Shown piece after piece: positions 23,385 through 31,435 of a stretch of DNA of 36,762 nt. How positions within the stretch are numbered: position 1 is the first letter of the stretch; each line of letters begins with the position of its first letter. This stretch comes from JBLNCE01 sp050260415 (GTDB lineage Bacteria; Bacillota; UBA4882; JAAYXC01): positions 1 to 36,762 of the forward strand of contig JBLNCE010000099.1 of the NCBI GenBank assembly GCA_050260415.1. Reading direction: 5' to 3'. Below the pieces are notes generated by a model, which had not been told where the DNA came from, ran no database searches, and was given only the letters and a program-made list of their open reading frames with translations. Position numbers and translations under genes: made by a program.

Positions 23385-24755
23385 ACGTTTAGAGCAGCCA
23401 CCATCGCCGCCATCTCGACCCCGCCCGGCGAAGGCGGTCTCGGCGTGATCAGGATCAGCGGGCCGGCGGCTTTGGACGTGGCGGACCGGGTCCTTCGCCT
23501 GGCCGGCGGCAAGAGGTTGGCGGGAGAACCGCCGCGCACGGTCCACTACGGCAAAGCGATCGCGGCCGACGGCGGCGAAATCGACGAAGTAATAGCGTTT
23601 GCCTTTCACGCGCCCCGGAGTTACACGCGCGAAGATCTGGTGGAGATCCAGGCCCATGGCGGCACGGTGGTCCTGCGCCGTCTGCTGCGGGCGGTATTGG
23701 ATGCCGGCGCGGCCTTGGCGGAGCCCGGCGAGTTTACCGAGCGCGCCGTGATCAACGGGCGTTTGACGCTGGCCCAGGCGGAGGCCGTTCTCGATCTGAT
23801 CCGTGCCAAAACAGACGCCGCCGCGGCGGCCGCCGCGCGGCGGCTTGCCGGAGCGGGCGGCCAGGAGCTTCTGGCGGTCGAGCGGGAAGTTCTCTCGATG
23901 CTGGCCGAGGTCGAGGCCGGCCTCGATTTTCCCGAGGATGTTTCCGAACCGGGTAGGGATATCTTGCGGCACCGGGCGGAGGCAATCCTGACAAAATTGG
24001 ACGCCATGCTGGCGGCGGGAAAGAGCGGCCGTCTCCTGACCGAAGGCGCCCAGATCGCGATCGCCGGGCGGCCGAACGTCGGCAAGTCAAGTCTACTCAA
24101 CGCGCTGCTCGGCGAGGAACGGGCGATCGTCACGGATGTACCCGGGACCACGAGGGATGCGGTCGCGGAAGAGATATCCCTGGGCGGGATCCCGGTCCGC
24201 CTGGTCGACACCGCTGGGCTCGGTACCGCCGGCGATGAACTGGAAGCGTTGGGCATGGCACGAACCCGCGGCGAGATTGCGCGCGCGGATCTGGTCCTGT
24301 TAGTCTTGGCCGGAGACGAGCCGCTGACGGAAGGGGACGAGGCGGCGGCGGCCGAAGCGGCGGCCCGCGGCCTGGGAGTAATCGCCGTCAATAAGAGCGA
24401 TCTACCGGCCGGATTGCATGGGGTCCCGGAAGCGGTCCGGGCTTGGCCCGCGGTGCGGGTTTCGGCGCGGACCGGCTTCGGCTTGGTTGAGTTGAAGGAG
24501 ACCATCGTGCGCATGCTGGGCGGAAGAGTCGGGGAAGGGACCCCCCTTCTCAGCCATCTGCGTCAGATCGAGGCCGCCCAGCTCGCACGCGAGGCTTTGC
24601 GCGAATTCGCGGTCGGCCTGACGCGGCCGCAACCTTGGGAGATCTTGGCCGAGGACCTGCGCGCCTGTCTGGCCGCTCTGGGTCGCCTTACCGGCCGCGC
24701 GGTCGGGCCTGAGGTACTGAGGGAGGTTTTTTCCCGCTTCTGCATCGGTAAATAG
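23385..24755 (+). CDS. mnmE: tRNA modification GTPase MnmE (non-canonical start)
   Basis: GTPase that, with MnmG, installs the cmnm5 group on wobble uridine 34 of certain tRNAs. Conserved parts are the N-terminal TIAAISTPPGEGGLGVIRIS, PGEFTERA, the G domain with GRPNVGKSS (about 228-235), the switch PGTTRD, DTAGL, NKSD, and the C-terminal FCIGK. The first in-frame standard start, GTG at 23445, would delete the conserved N-terminus. Upstream to the in-frame TAG at 23370 there is no ATG, GTG or TTG. A perfect AGGAGG (23371-23376) lies 8 bases before ACG at 23385 and 5 before ACG at 23382, so initiation at ACG, or a sequence error, is proposed. Confidence 0.93.
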   Translation, partial: TFRAATIAAISTPPGEGGLGVIRISGPAALDVADRVLRLAGGKRLAGEPPRTVHYGKAIAADGGEIDEVIAFAFHAPRSYTREDLVEIQAHGGTVVLRRLLRAVLDAGAALAEPGEFTERAVINGRLTLAQAEAVLDLIRAKTDAAAAAAARRLAGAGGQELLAVEREVLSMLAEVEAGLDFPEDVSEPGRDILRHRAEAILTKLDAMLAAGKSGRLLTEGAQIAIAGRPNVGKSSLLNALLGEERAIVTDVPGTTRDAVAEEISLGGIPVRLVDTAGLGTAGDELEALGMARTRGEIARADLVLLVLAGDEPLTEGDEAAAAEAAARGLGVIAVNKSDLPAGLHGVPEAVRAWPAVRVSARTGFGLVELKETIVRMLGGRVGEGTPLLSHLRQIEAAQLAREALREFAVGLTRPQPWEILAEDLRACLAALGRLTGRAVGPEVLREVFSRFCIGK

Positions 24756-24811
24756 CCCTTCGGCCCTTGTTTGCCGGAAGTCCGGATTCGGAGAAGAGGG
24801 AAGGATGAACT

Positions 24812-26665
24812 GTGCCGCGCGAGTTTGACTTGTTGGTGGTGGGAGGCGGACACGCGGGCTGCGAGGCCGCCCTGGCCGGGGCCAGAATGGGCGCGGTGAC
24901 GGGGATGATCCTGCTGGACTTAGGAGACATTGCCTGGATGCCGTGCAATCCGTCCATCGGCGGTCCGGCCAAGGGGCATCTGGTCAAGGAGATTGACGCC
25001 CTGGGCGGAGCAATGGGCCGGGCCGCGGACGCAACCTACCTCCAACTGCGCCGGTTGAACACCAGTAAGGGTCCGGCGGTCCAGGCCTTGCGCGCGCAGA
25101 CCGACAAATACGCGTACCAGCGCTGGATGCGCGCGGCCCTCGAACAAGAGAAACATCTATGGCTTGGACAGGGTGAAGTCGTGGCGCTCCTGACCGCCTC
25201 TGGCCGCATCCGCGGCGTGAGGCTGCGCGGCGGGGAAGTCCTGGGCGCCCGGGCCGTGATTCTGACCGCCGGTACATTTCTCCGGGCCGTGGTGCATCTT
25301 GGCCTGGAACATCATGCCGCCGGACCGCAAGGACGTTCTCCCGCCCAAGAACTCGCGGAAAGCCTCTCCTCCCTCGGTTTTGCCCTGCGCCGGCTCAAGA
25401 CCGGCACGCCGGCACGCGTTCGCGGCCGTTCCCTCCGTTTTGCGGAGATGACGCCACAGCCGGGCGAAGAACTCGAACAGGGATTCTCTTTTTGGGAGCC
25501 TCTGCCGCGAAGACCGCAGACGAACTGTTGGCTCACATACACGCAACCGGAAACCCACGCTTTGATCCGGGCGCATCTGCAGGAGACCGCCCTGTTCGGA
25601 GGCGCGATTACCGGTGTCGGGCCTCGTTATTGTCCATCCATAGAGAGCAAACTGGTTCAATTCCCCGGCCGCGACCGGCATCAGGTCTTTGTGGAGCCTG
25701 AGGCCGCCGAGACCGACGAGTGGTACCTGGCCGGGCTGTCCACCAGCCTGCCGCCGCCGGTTCAGACCGAGGTCCTCCGCACCATCCCCGGGCTGCGGGA
25801 GGTGGAGATCGTCCGTCCCGGCTATGCGATCGAGTACGACGCCATCGACGCGACCGCCCTTCGACCGACCCTGGAAAGCCGGGAACTGCCGGGCTTATTC
25901 TTCGCCGGCCAGATCAACGGAACATCCGGCTATGAGGAGGCGGCGGCGCAGGGTCTTATGGCGGGTATCAACGCCGTGCTGTCCCTCCGGGGGGAGGAAC
26001 CCTTGATCCTCAGGCGGGACCAGGCTTATATCGGCGTGTTAATCGATGAGCTCGTCACCAAGGAAAGCGCCGAACCTTACCGCATGATGACCGCCCGCGC
26101 GGAACACCGGCTGCTTTTGCGGGCGGACAGTGCCGATCTGCGCTTGGCCGAAAGCGGGCGACAGCTGGGCCTCATCGGGGAGCGCGAGTACGAGGCCTTC
26201 CTGGCGCGCAAGGAGAGGCTTGCCAAGGGTTGGGCGCTCCTCTCCAGGACGATCAATCCGTCCGCGGCGGTCGAAGCTTGGGCCAAGGCGCACGGGACCG
26301 CGGTGCCCACGCATGGCCTGTCGCTCAAGGAACTGCTGCGCCGGCCCGAACTCAGTCTCCCCGACCTGTTCGAACTGGAGTCCGGCCTCGCCGGCCTGTC
26401 CCCGGCCGAGGCCGAGGAACTCACGCATGAGGTAAAATACGAAGGGTACATCCAGCGGGCGCAAGCGGAGGCCGAGCGGCTCCGGGAGTTGGAGGACCGG
26501 CGTATCCCCCCGGATCTGGACTTTACCGCCGTCCCGAACCTCTCCCGCGAAGCGGTGGAAAAACTAACCCGCGTCAGGCCGGAAACCCTCGGGCAGGCCG
26601 GCAGGATCAGCGGCCTGAGCCCGGCGGATCTGCTGGCAATCCTCGTTTTTTTGCGGCGGGGATGA
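24812..26665 (+). CDS. mnmG: tRNA uridine-5-carboxymethylaminomethyl modification enzyme MnmG
   Basis: The FAD-dependent partner of MnmE in wobble-uridine modification. The 617-residue protein shows the FAD-binding GGGHAGCEAA (about 11-20), CNPSIGGPAKGHLVKEIDAL, NTSKGPAVQALRAQTDK, and the conserved GTSGYEEAAAQGL (about 371-383), plus the C-terminal helical domain (VKYEGYIQRAQAEAERL). The start is GTG at 24812, with AAGG eight bases upstream; an ATG at 24804 is out of frame. It follows mnmE by 56 bases, so they are probably co-transcribed. Confidence 0.97.
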   Translation: MPREFDLLVVGGGHAGCEAALAGARMGAVTGMILLDLGDIAWMPCNPSIGGPAKGHLVKEIDALGGAMGRAADATYLQLRRLNTSKGPAVQALRAQTDKYAYQRWMRAALEQEKHLWLGQGEVVALLTASGRIRGVRLRGGEVLGARAVILTAGTFLRAVVHLGLEHHAAGPQGRSPAQELAESLSSLGFALRRLKTGTPARVRGRSLRFAEMTPQPGEELEQGFSFWEPLPRRPQTNCWLTYTQPETHALIRAHLQETALFGGAITGVGPRYCPSIESKLVQFPGRDRHQVFVEPEAAETDEWYLAGLSTSLPPPVQTEVLRTIPGLREVEIVRPGYAIEYDAIDATALRPTLESRELPGLFFAGQINGTSGYEEAAAQGLMAGINAVLSLRGEEPLILRRDQAYIGVLIDELVTKESAEPYRMMTARAEHRLLLRADSADLRLAESGRQLGLIGEREYEAFLARKERLAKGWALLSRTINPSAAVEAWAKAHGTAVPTHGLSLKELLRRPELSLPDLFELESGLAGLSPAEAEELTHEVKYEGYIQRAQAEAERLRELEDRRIPPDLDFTAVPNLSREAVEKLTRVRPETLGQAGRISGLSPADLLAILVFLRRG

Positions 26666-26711
26666 TCGATCGGATCCTCTCTGGAGAGAAACGCGAAAGA
26701 GCTGATCTTCG

Positions 26712-27431
26712 TTGAGCGGACGTGCGGAAGAGTTGGTTCATGCGGCGGCGGCATTCGGGGTCGCCCTCACGCCTCCGCGGGCGGATAGACTCGTGCGTCT
26801 CGCGGAGATGATGCTGGCGGCGAACGAGCGGATTCGCCTGACCGCAATTACCGAGTGGCGGGAGGTCCAGGTTAAACACTTGCTGGACAGCTTGGCGCCG
26901 CTGGCGCTCGGGTTTTCGCCCGCGCCCGGGCAGCAAGCGGCCGATCTCGGGAGCGGCGGCGGCTTCCCCGGGCTGGTATTGGCGATCGCCCGCCCGGAGT
27001 GTAGCTTTACCTTGATTGAGAGCACGCAGAAGAAGGCGGCTTTTCTCGAAGAGGCGCGCGCCGCCCTGGGCGTGGCCAACGTGGCCGTCCGGCCCGAACG
27101 TTCCGAGGAGGCGGGCCGCGCGGACGGACGCGAGGCGTTTGACCTCGTGACGGCCAGAGCGGTCGCCAGCCTGCCGGTCTTGGTGGAGTTGGCCTTTCCA
27201 TTGCTCGTGGTCGGCGGGATGCTTTTGGCTTGGAAGGGTCCCGAGGCGGCGGACGAGATCGGGCAGGCGGCGAACGCCCTGGCCAAGCTGGGCGGCGTGG
27301 TTGTGTCTTCCACGCCTTACGCCCTACCCCTGGAAATGGGTCTACGCACACTGGTAGCGATCGAGAAGACGGAGCCGACGCCGGCTTCTTTTCCACGCCG
27401 GCCGGGGATGGCGGAGAAGAGGCCGTTATAG
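26712..27431 (+). CDS. rsmG: 16S rRNA (guanine527-N7)-methyltransferase RsmG
   Basis: SAM-dependent methyltransferase that modifies G527 of 16S rRNA. The 239-residue protein has the N-terminal helix NERIRLTAI, VKHLLDSLAP, the SAM-binding loop ADLGSGGGFPGLVLAI (about 77-92), and the later FDLVTARAVA segment. The start is TTG at 26712 with only a weak purine-rich site. It ends the mnmE-mnmG-rsmG group. Its stop is one base away from the stop of the convergent gene on the other strand, and no terminator separates them. parA/parB-type genes, which often follow rsmG, are absent. Confidence 0.95.
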   Translation: MSGRAEELVHAAAAFGVALTPPRADRLVRLAEMMLAANERIRLTAITEWREVQVKHLLDSLAPLALGFSPAPGQQAADLGSGGGFPGLVLAIARPECSFTLIESTQKKAAFLEEARAALGVANVAVRPERSEEAGRADGREAFDLVTARAVASLPVLVELAFPLLVVGGMLLAWKGPEAADEIGQAANALAKLGGVVVSSTPYALPLEMGLRTLVAIEKTEPTPASFPRRPGMAEKRPL

Positions 27432-27432
27432 T

Positions 27433-28272
27433 CTAGTTCAGCAGCGCAACGACGCTGGTCACGTCGATCGAAAGAGGCATCTCCAAGCGGGCGGCGCCCG
27501 TCTGCAGCTTGGCCAGGAGCTTGCCGTTGACGATGGACATCTGCTTTTCCACGATGCCGGTATTGAGGTTGAAGCTCAGCGTGCTGACGCCGAGGATGGA
27601 GCCGCCCGCCGTCATCTTGCCGTAGATCGATTCCCCCAGGGGAACGGGGGATTCCGGGATTTCCAGGCGCAAGTCCTGGCTGATCTGGGCGATCCTGCTC
27701 CCGTTCACCGCGTCGACGCGTTCCAGGCGGTTATCGAGAACGACCCGGCAGGGGAAACCATCGACCGTCCTGGTACCGCTGGTGGTCCATCCCTGGCCGA
27801 CCGCCACCGGCGCCGTCCGCAGGAAACCGTAGTTGGCCAGGGTGTCAAGATCGATGCCATCCGGCAATGAAACGGGGTCCAGTACTTCCACCTTGCCCTG
27901 GGGGCCGACCCGGAGTTTGATCCTGGCGGCGAGGACCGCCGCCGCTTGATCCCGGGCCGCGGGGATCTCCGTTCCATCCAGCCAGGCGGCGGTCTCCCAC
28001 GACTCGAACAGGCAAAGGAGCTCCGCGGCTCCGTCGGACGATACCGCGGAGACCTGTTGCTTGAGAACGGCCTTGTTAGTCAGGCGGATATTCTTGGCGG
28101 TCTGGCCGGGGACCTCAATATCCATCAGCGCGGTCTGGTCGATGGCAAAGCGGAGGATCTGTCCGGGTCGGAATTTCAAGGCGAGTTGATATGTTTCGGC
28201 CGCGATGGTCGCCGTGGCGAGGAGAGCAAGCGGTAAAGCCGTAAGTAAAAGCGTTCTAAAGGCTCGCCGCAT
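27433..28272 (-). CDS. Secreted protein of unknown function
   Basis: A 279-residue protein with a clear signal peptide (MRRAFRTLLLTALPLALLAT, cleavage likely after AAA near residue 25). The mature part is beta-rich, beginning YQLALKFRPGQILRFAIDQT, and resembles the general style of DUF6263-like exported proteins, but I cannot place it with confidence. No catalytic motif is evident. The only cysteines are at about residues 87 and 173. The ATG has AGAGGTG upstream. It is convergent with rsmG and divergent from the next small gene, and so stands alone. It may be an extracytoplasmic binding or structural protein. Confidence 0.7.
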   Translation of the reverse strand: MRRAFRTLLLTALPLALLATATIAAETYQLALKFRPGQILRFAIDQTALMDIEVPGQTAKNIRLTNKAVLKQQVSAVSSDGAAELLCLFESWETAAWLDGTEIPAARDQAAAVLAARIKLRVGPQGKVEVLDPVSLPDGIDLDTLANYGFLRTAPVAVGQGWTTSGTRTVDGFPCRVVLDNRLERVDAVNGSRIAQISQDLRLEIPESPVPLGESIYGKMTAGGSILGVSTLSFNLNTGIVEKQMSIVNGKLLAKLQTGAARLEMPLSIDVTSVVALLN

Positions 28273-28315
28273 CTTCTTTCACCTCTAGCACTGAAAATGG
28301 TCTGTTGCTTGTCAG

Positions 28316-28357
28316 CGGCCGGCCTTGATTTTTCCGCTTTTGCGTGCGGGCCGGCCG
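28316..28357. repeat. Inverted repeat in the divergent intergenic region
   Basis: CGGCCGGCC (28316-28324) and GGCCGGCCG (28349-28357) form a 9-base perfect inverted repeat around 24 bases that include TTTTT and a CGCTTTTGCG sub-palindrome. It lies between the secreted-protein gene and the divergent small gene. It could be a regulatory site or an RNA hairpin. Confidence 0.5.
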
Positions 28358-28433
28358 GCATGAGGGCTAGATAATAGTTCGTGCCATTATTGGAATCCCC
28401 TTCAACCCGCATCTAGAAGCACCTCGGCTGGCA

Positions 28434-28928
28434 ATGGTTTTTGGTGTTTGCCGGCCGCGAAAGGGAGACATCGAGCGCGTGTGGGACCAAAGGTTCATCC
28501 AGCGGCGGGACCAGCCGGCACTCTACGAGCAGGTTCAGGAACGTGAAGCCGCGACCAATTATGCCCTGGAATGCCGGTTGGCCAACCAGATCGTCCGCGG
28601 CGAGGAATTGAAGCGGCGTCTGTCGCTGCTGGACTACCATCTGGATCAGGACTTGCATAATCTATGGCAGGCTTGCCGGTGGGCCGACCGGATTGAGCTA
28701 TGCCGGACCCGCCTGGAAAAAGATAAAAAGGAGATCCACGCCAACTGGCTGGCGATCTGGCGGCGCGTGGCCCGCAGTTACATCGCCGGGGAAGAGGTTT
28801 CGGCGCTGGATGCGTTTTTCTTCCAGGCGTGGCCGTATGTGGATAGGGTTCTTGCCGGGGAGATCGCTTTCGCGGAGCTGGACGCGGGCTATGATTGGGA
28901 TAAGGGCTGTTTCAGGCGTAAGTTCTAG
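28434..28928 (+). CDS. Small hypothetical protein, helical
   Basis: A protein of up to 164 residues, rich in charged residues and tryptophan, predicted by eye to be almost entirely helical (LYEQVQEREAATNYALECRL, then LLDYHLDQDLHNLWQACRW). I do not recognise the family. It has no signal peptide and no membrane segment, so it is probably cytoplasmic. The start is doubtful: ATG at 28434 lacks a ribosome site, while GTG at 28480 has AGGGAGA upstream and would give VWDQRFIQRRDQ as the N-terminus. It is convergent with the M28 peptidase gene, with only 28 bases between them. Confidence 0.6.
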   Translation: MVFGVCRPRKGDIERVWDQRFIQRRDQPALYEQVQEREAATNYALECRLANQIVRGEELKRRLSLLDYHLDQDLHNLWQACRWADRIELCRTRLEKDKKEIHANWLAIWRRVARSYIAGEEVSALDAFFFQAWPYVDRVLAGEIAFAELDAGYDWDKGCFRRKF

Positions 28929-28956
28929 ACTGGCCGTTTATCCCATTCAACTCCGA

Positions 28957-30183
28957 CTAAGCATCGATCTTCCGCAGCATCGCCCAGACGAACGTATAGG
29001 TTTTGGCCAGGATCTCCGGCCGCATCTTATCGCGCGTATCCTCCATCTGATGCCAATAGGGCGCCCGTCCGTCCGCGTCCACGCCCATCAGGGTGATGGC
29101 GGGGACGCCGGCGTTGATGGCGTCGCTCGCCTCCGTCACCCCGCCGTGGATCATGGCGGGGTATGCCTCCAGCGCAGGATTCTCCCGGGCAACCGTCTCC
29201 GCCAGTTCACGCAGGCCGGGGCTGGGATAGAGGGAAGTCACGATCCCCTCGCGTACGAGCCAGGCCGGCCCCGCGCAGCCAAGCATCTCGAAGTTGACGG
29301 CCCGTGGCGCCTTGAATTCGTGCTTATGCCGGGCGAAGAAATGCCGCGCCCCCTCGTGCAGGGCCTCCTCGCTGCCAGTACAGACCAGCCAGACCCGGGT
29401 GTTTGCCAGAGGCGTTTCTTTGAGCGCCTCCGCCAGTGTCAGTACCAGTCCGGCGGCGGTGGCGTTGTCGTTGGCGCCCGGGGTATACGGCGTTCGTTCC
29501 GCGTGCACCGTCAAGGCCAGGAGGAGCAGGGCGAAAAACACGGTTGCGATGGAAACGGGCCAGACCCAACCGGCTCGGGTCCAGGCCCCCCAGGCATAGA
29601 TAAGGGCCTGGGCGATGAAAGCGGCAAAGGCGGCGGTGCTCAGGACTTTGTAGATCTCCATCCACCGCGGGCTGCTGAAGATAATCGGCGTCCGTTGGGT
29701 ATCCACGTGGCCGATGAGAATCAGGTCCCGCTGCGCGTCGCCGGCGGGCGCGGCCACGGCGTGGACGTTCTGGCTGGGGCGCTTGGGCAATACCCAGCGC
29801 AGCGGGTTATCCTTGAGCGCCAGCTCGAGGACCTCCGCGATCACTACCAGGACGGCCAGAGCGGCCGCGCCGGCGGCGGTGAGGGGCGGCGCCAGGGGAT
29901 AAAGGGCAAAGGCCGCGACCAGGCCGAGCGACGCCACGAGGTGCGGCTTGAAGACGGAACCCGAGGAGGAAAAGGTCTCGGTCTCGGCTTTGTATCCCAG
30001 GTCTTCCAGCATTTTGGCGCAGTACCGCGAGCCCTCGCGCTCCGCCTCGGTCGCGGAACCCCGGGGGCCGATCCCTTCGGCCAGGGCCTGGATGTGGGTG
30101 AGCCATTTTGCGACGGCGCGGGTGGCCGCGGTATTGTCCATGACCGCCGTCTTGGCATGCGCGGTTGGTTTGTCGGAAGCCAT
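28957..30183 (-). CDS. Membrane-embedded M28-family zinc peptidase
   Basis: A 408-residue M28 (aminopeptidase-type) metallopeptidase. The metal and catalytic residues can be traced: H159 (GHVDT), D239 (GANDNATA), E272/E273 (TGSEEALHEG), E299 (NFEML) and H378 (YWHQMEDT). Four hydrophobic segments interrupt the fold: about 82-98 and 102-122 before the first ligand, and 179-200 and 206-226 between the first and second ligands. Because the inserts come in pairs the active-site halves stay on one side of the membrane. There is no signal peptide. ATG at 30183 has GGAGGAG about 12 bases upstream; an ATG at 30141 is an alternative. Substrate unknown. Confidence 0.85.
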   Translation of the reverse strand: MASDKPTAHAKTAVMDNTAATRAVAKWLTHIQALAEGIGPRGSATEAEREGSRYCAKMLEDLGYKAETETFSSSGSVFKPHLVASLGLVAAFALYPLAPPLTAAGAAALAVLVVIAEVLELALKDNPLRWVLPKRPSQNVHAVAAPAGDAQRDLILIGHVDTQRTPIIFSSPRWMEIYKVLSTAAFAAFIAQALIYAWGAWTRAGWVWPVSIATVFFALLLLALTVHAERTPYTPGANDNATAAGLVLTLAEALKETPLANTRVWLVCTGSEEALHEGARHFFARHKHEFKAPRAVNFEMLGCAGPAWLVREGIVTSLYPSPGLRELAETVARENPALEAYPAMIHGGVTEASDAINAGVPAITLMGVDADGRAPYWHQMEDTRDKMRPEILAKTYTFVWAMLRKIDA

Positions 30184-30331
30184 CCTTGACCAACTCTCCT
30201 CCCCAATTCATGCAGATGATTTCCACACGGGACGGACTTAGTCCTTTTTTCGCGGTGGAGCCGTGGTGGCAGACGTTGAGGGACCGGTTCGCGGGCATAC
30301 TAGACGAAGACTTCGAGTGGAGGTACGGGCC

Positions 30332-31321
30332 ATGCCCAGTCTGCGCGATCTCACCCGCAAACCCGAACTCTTCACCCCCGGCCACCGCGCCTGTTCCGGT
30401 TGCGGCTTCCCCATCCTCGTCCGCCTGGTGTTACGCGCGGCGGAGGAGCCGGTGGTGGTGAGCAGCGCCACGGGCTGCCTCGAGGTCACTTCGACGCTCT
30501 TTCCGTATACTTCCTGGCGGGTGCCTTTTATCCATACGGCCTTCGAGAATGCCGCCGCGACCCTGAGCGGCGTCGAGGCGGCCTACCGCTCCCTGCGCCG
30601 GCAGGGACGCTATGGCCGCGACGTGAGATTCATCGCCTTCGGCGGCGACGGCGGGACTTACGATATCGGGCTGCAGTCCCTTTCCGGCGCCATGGAGCGC
30701 GGCCATAGGCTGCTCTACATCTGCTACGACAACGGCGCCTACGCCAATACCGGCGTGCAACGGTCGAGCGCCACCCCCCGGGGGGCGAACACGACGACCT
30801 CCCCCGCCGGACGGAAAGTACCCGGCAAGACGGCCCGGCGCAAGGATCTGACGGCGATGATGGCGGCCCAGGGCGTGCCTTATGTCGCGCAAGCCTCGAT
30901 CGCCCACTGGAACGATCTCCTCACGAAGGTGCGGAAGGCCCTGAGCGTCGACGGGCCGAGCTTCATCAACGCCATGGCGCCCTGCCGCCTCTCCTGGGGG
31001 ATCGACCCCGACAATACGGTCGACCTGGTCCGATTGGCCGTCGACACCTGCTTTTGGCCGCTCTACGAGGTGGAGGACGGGGACTGGCGCCTGAACTACC
31101 GTCCCAGGGAAAAGAAGCCTTACGCGGAATGGCTCAAGGTCCAGACCCGGTTCAAGCACCTATTCCGGCCGGGACAGGAGCTGGCCGTCGCGGATCTCCA
31201 GGCGGAAGTGGACCGGGACTGGGAGAGGCTGGCCGCCCGCTGCGGCGAAAACGTGGGGCCGGCGCGGTTGGCGGAGGAGGGCGCAATAGAGAGGGAAAGG
31301 GTGACGGATCCCGTGGGTTGA
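30332..31321 (+). CDS. 2-oxoacid:ferredoxin oxidoreductase beta subunit, PorB-like (orphan)
   Basis: A 329-residue thiamine-diphosphate subunit of the pyruvate/2-oxoacid:ferredoxin oxidoreductase family. The [4Fe-4S] cysteines are in ACSGCG, ATGCLE and APCRLSWG; the diphosphate-binding region is GGDGGTYDIGLQ followed by NGAYANTGVQRSSATP. The start is ATG at 30332, with GGAGGT eight bases before; the open frame extends upstream but without similarity. Catalysis needs alpha (PorA) and gamma subunits and a ferredoxin-like subunit, none of which is adjacent. It either pairs with subunits coded elsewhere, or has a separate role. The C-terminal 35 residues are unusually charged. Confidence 0.88.
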   Translation: MPSLRDLTRKPELFTPGHRACSGCGFPILVRLVLRAAEEPVVVSSATGCLEVTSTLFPYTSWRVPFIHTAFENAAATLSGVEAAYRSLRRQGRYGRDVRFIAFGGDGGTYDIGLQSLSGAMERGHRLLYICYDNGAYANTGVQRSSATPRGANTTTSPAGRKVPGKTARRKDLTAMMAAQGVPYVAQASIAHWNDLLTKVRKALSVDGPSFINAMAPCRLSWGIDPDNTVDLVRLAVDTCFWPLYEVEDGDWRLNYRPREKKPYAEWLKVQTRFKHLFRPGQELAVADLQAEVDRDWERLAARCGENVGPARLAEEGAIERERVTDPVG

Positions 31322-31435
31322 TCGCAACTCCGCCGTGGCCGCGCATCCCTGCGACAAGAAGGCCTTGGCCGGGGGTGAGTTAAACGGCCTGAATCCGGGC
31401 TTTTATTACCTGAGTATTCTTTCTACTGGACGGCG

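Noticed and set aside
28693..30189. A 498-codon open frame on the plus strand
   Set aside because: It overlaps the small hypothetical gene in another frame and is antisense to the M28 peptidase. Its composition (many Arg, Gly, His) is that of a shadow frame.
30165..30331. Protein-like frame just upstream of the PorB-like gene, considered as the remnant end of a porA gene
   Set aside because: Although it contains a segment with several aromatic residues, the frame does not stop before the PorB-like start but runs on through it, and I see no PorA motif. I could not support a gene remnant.
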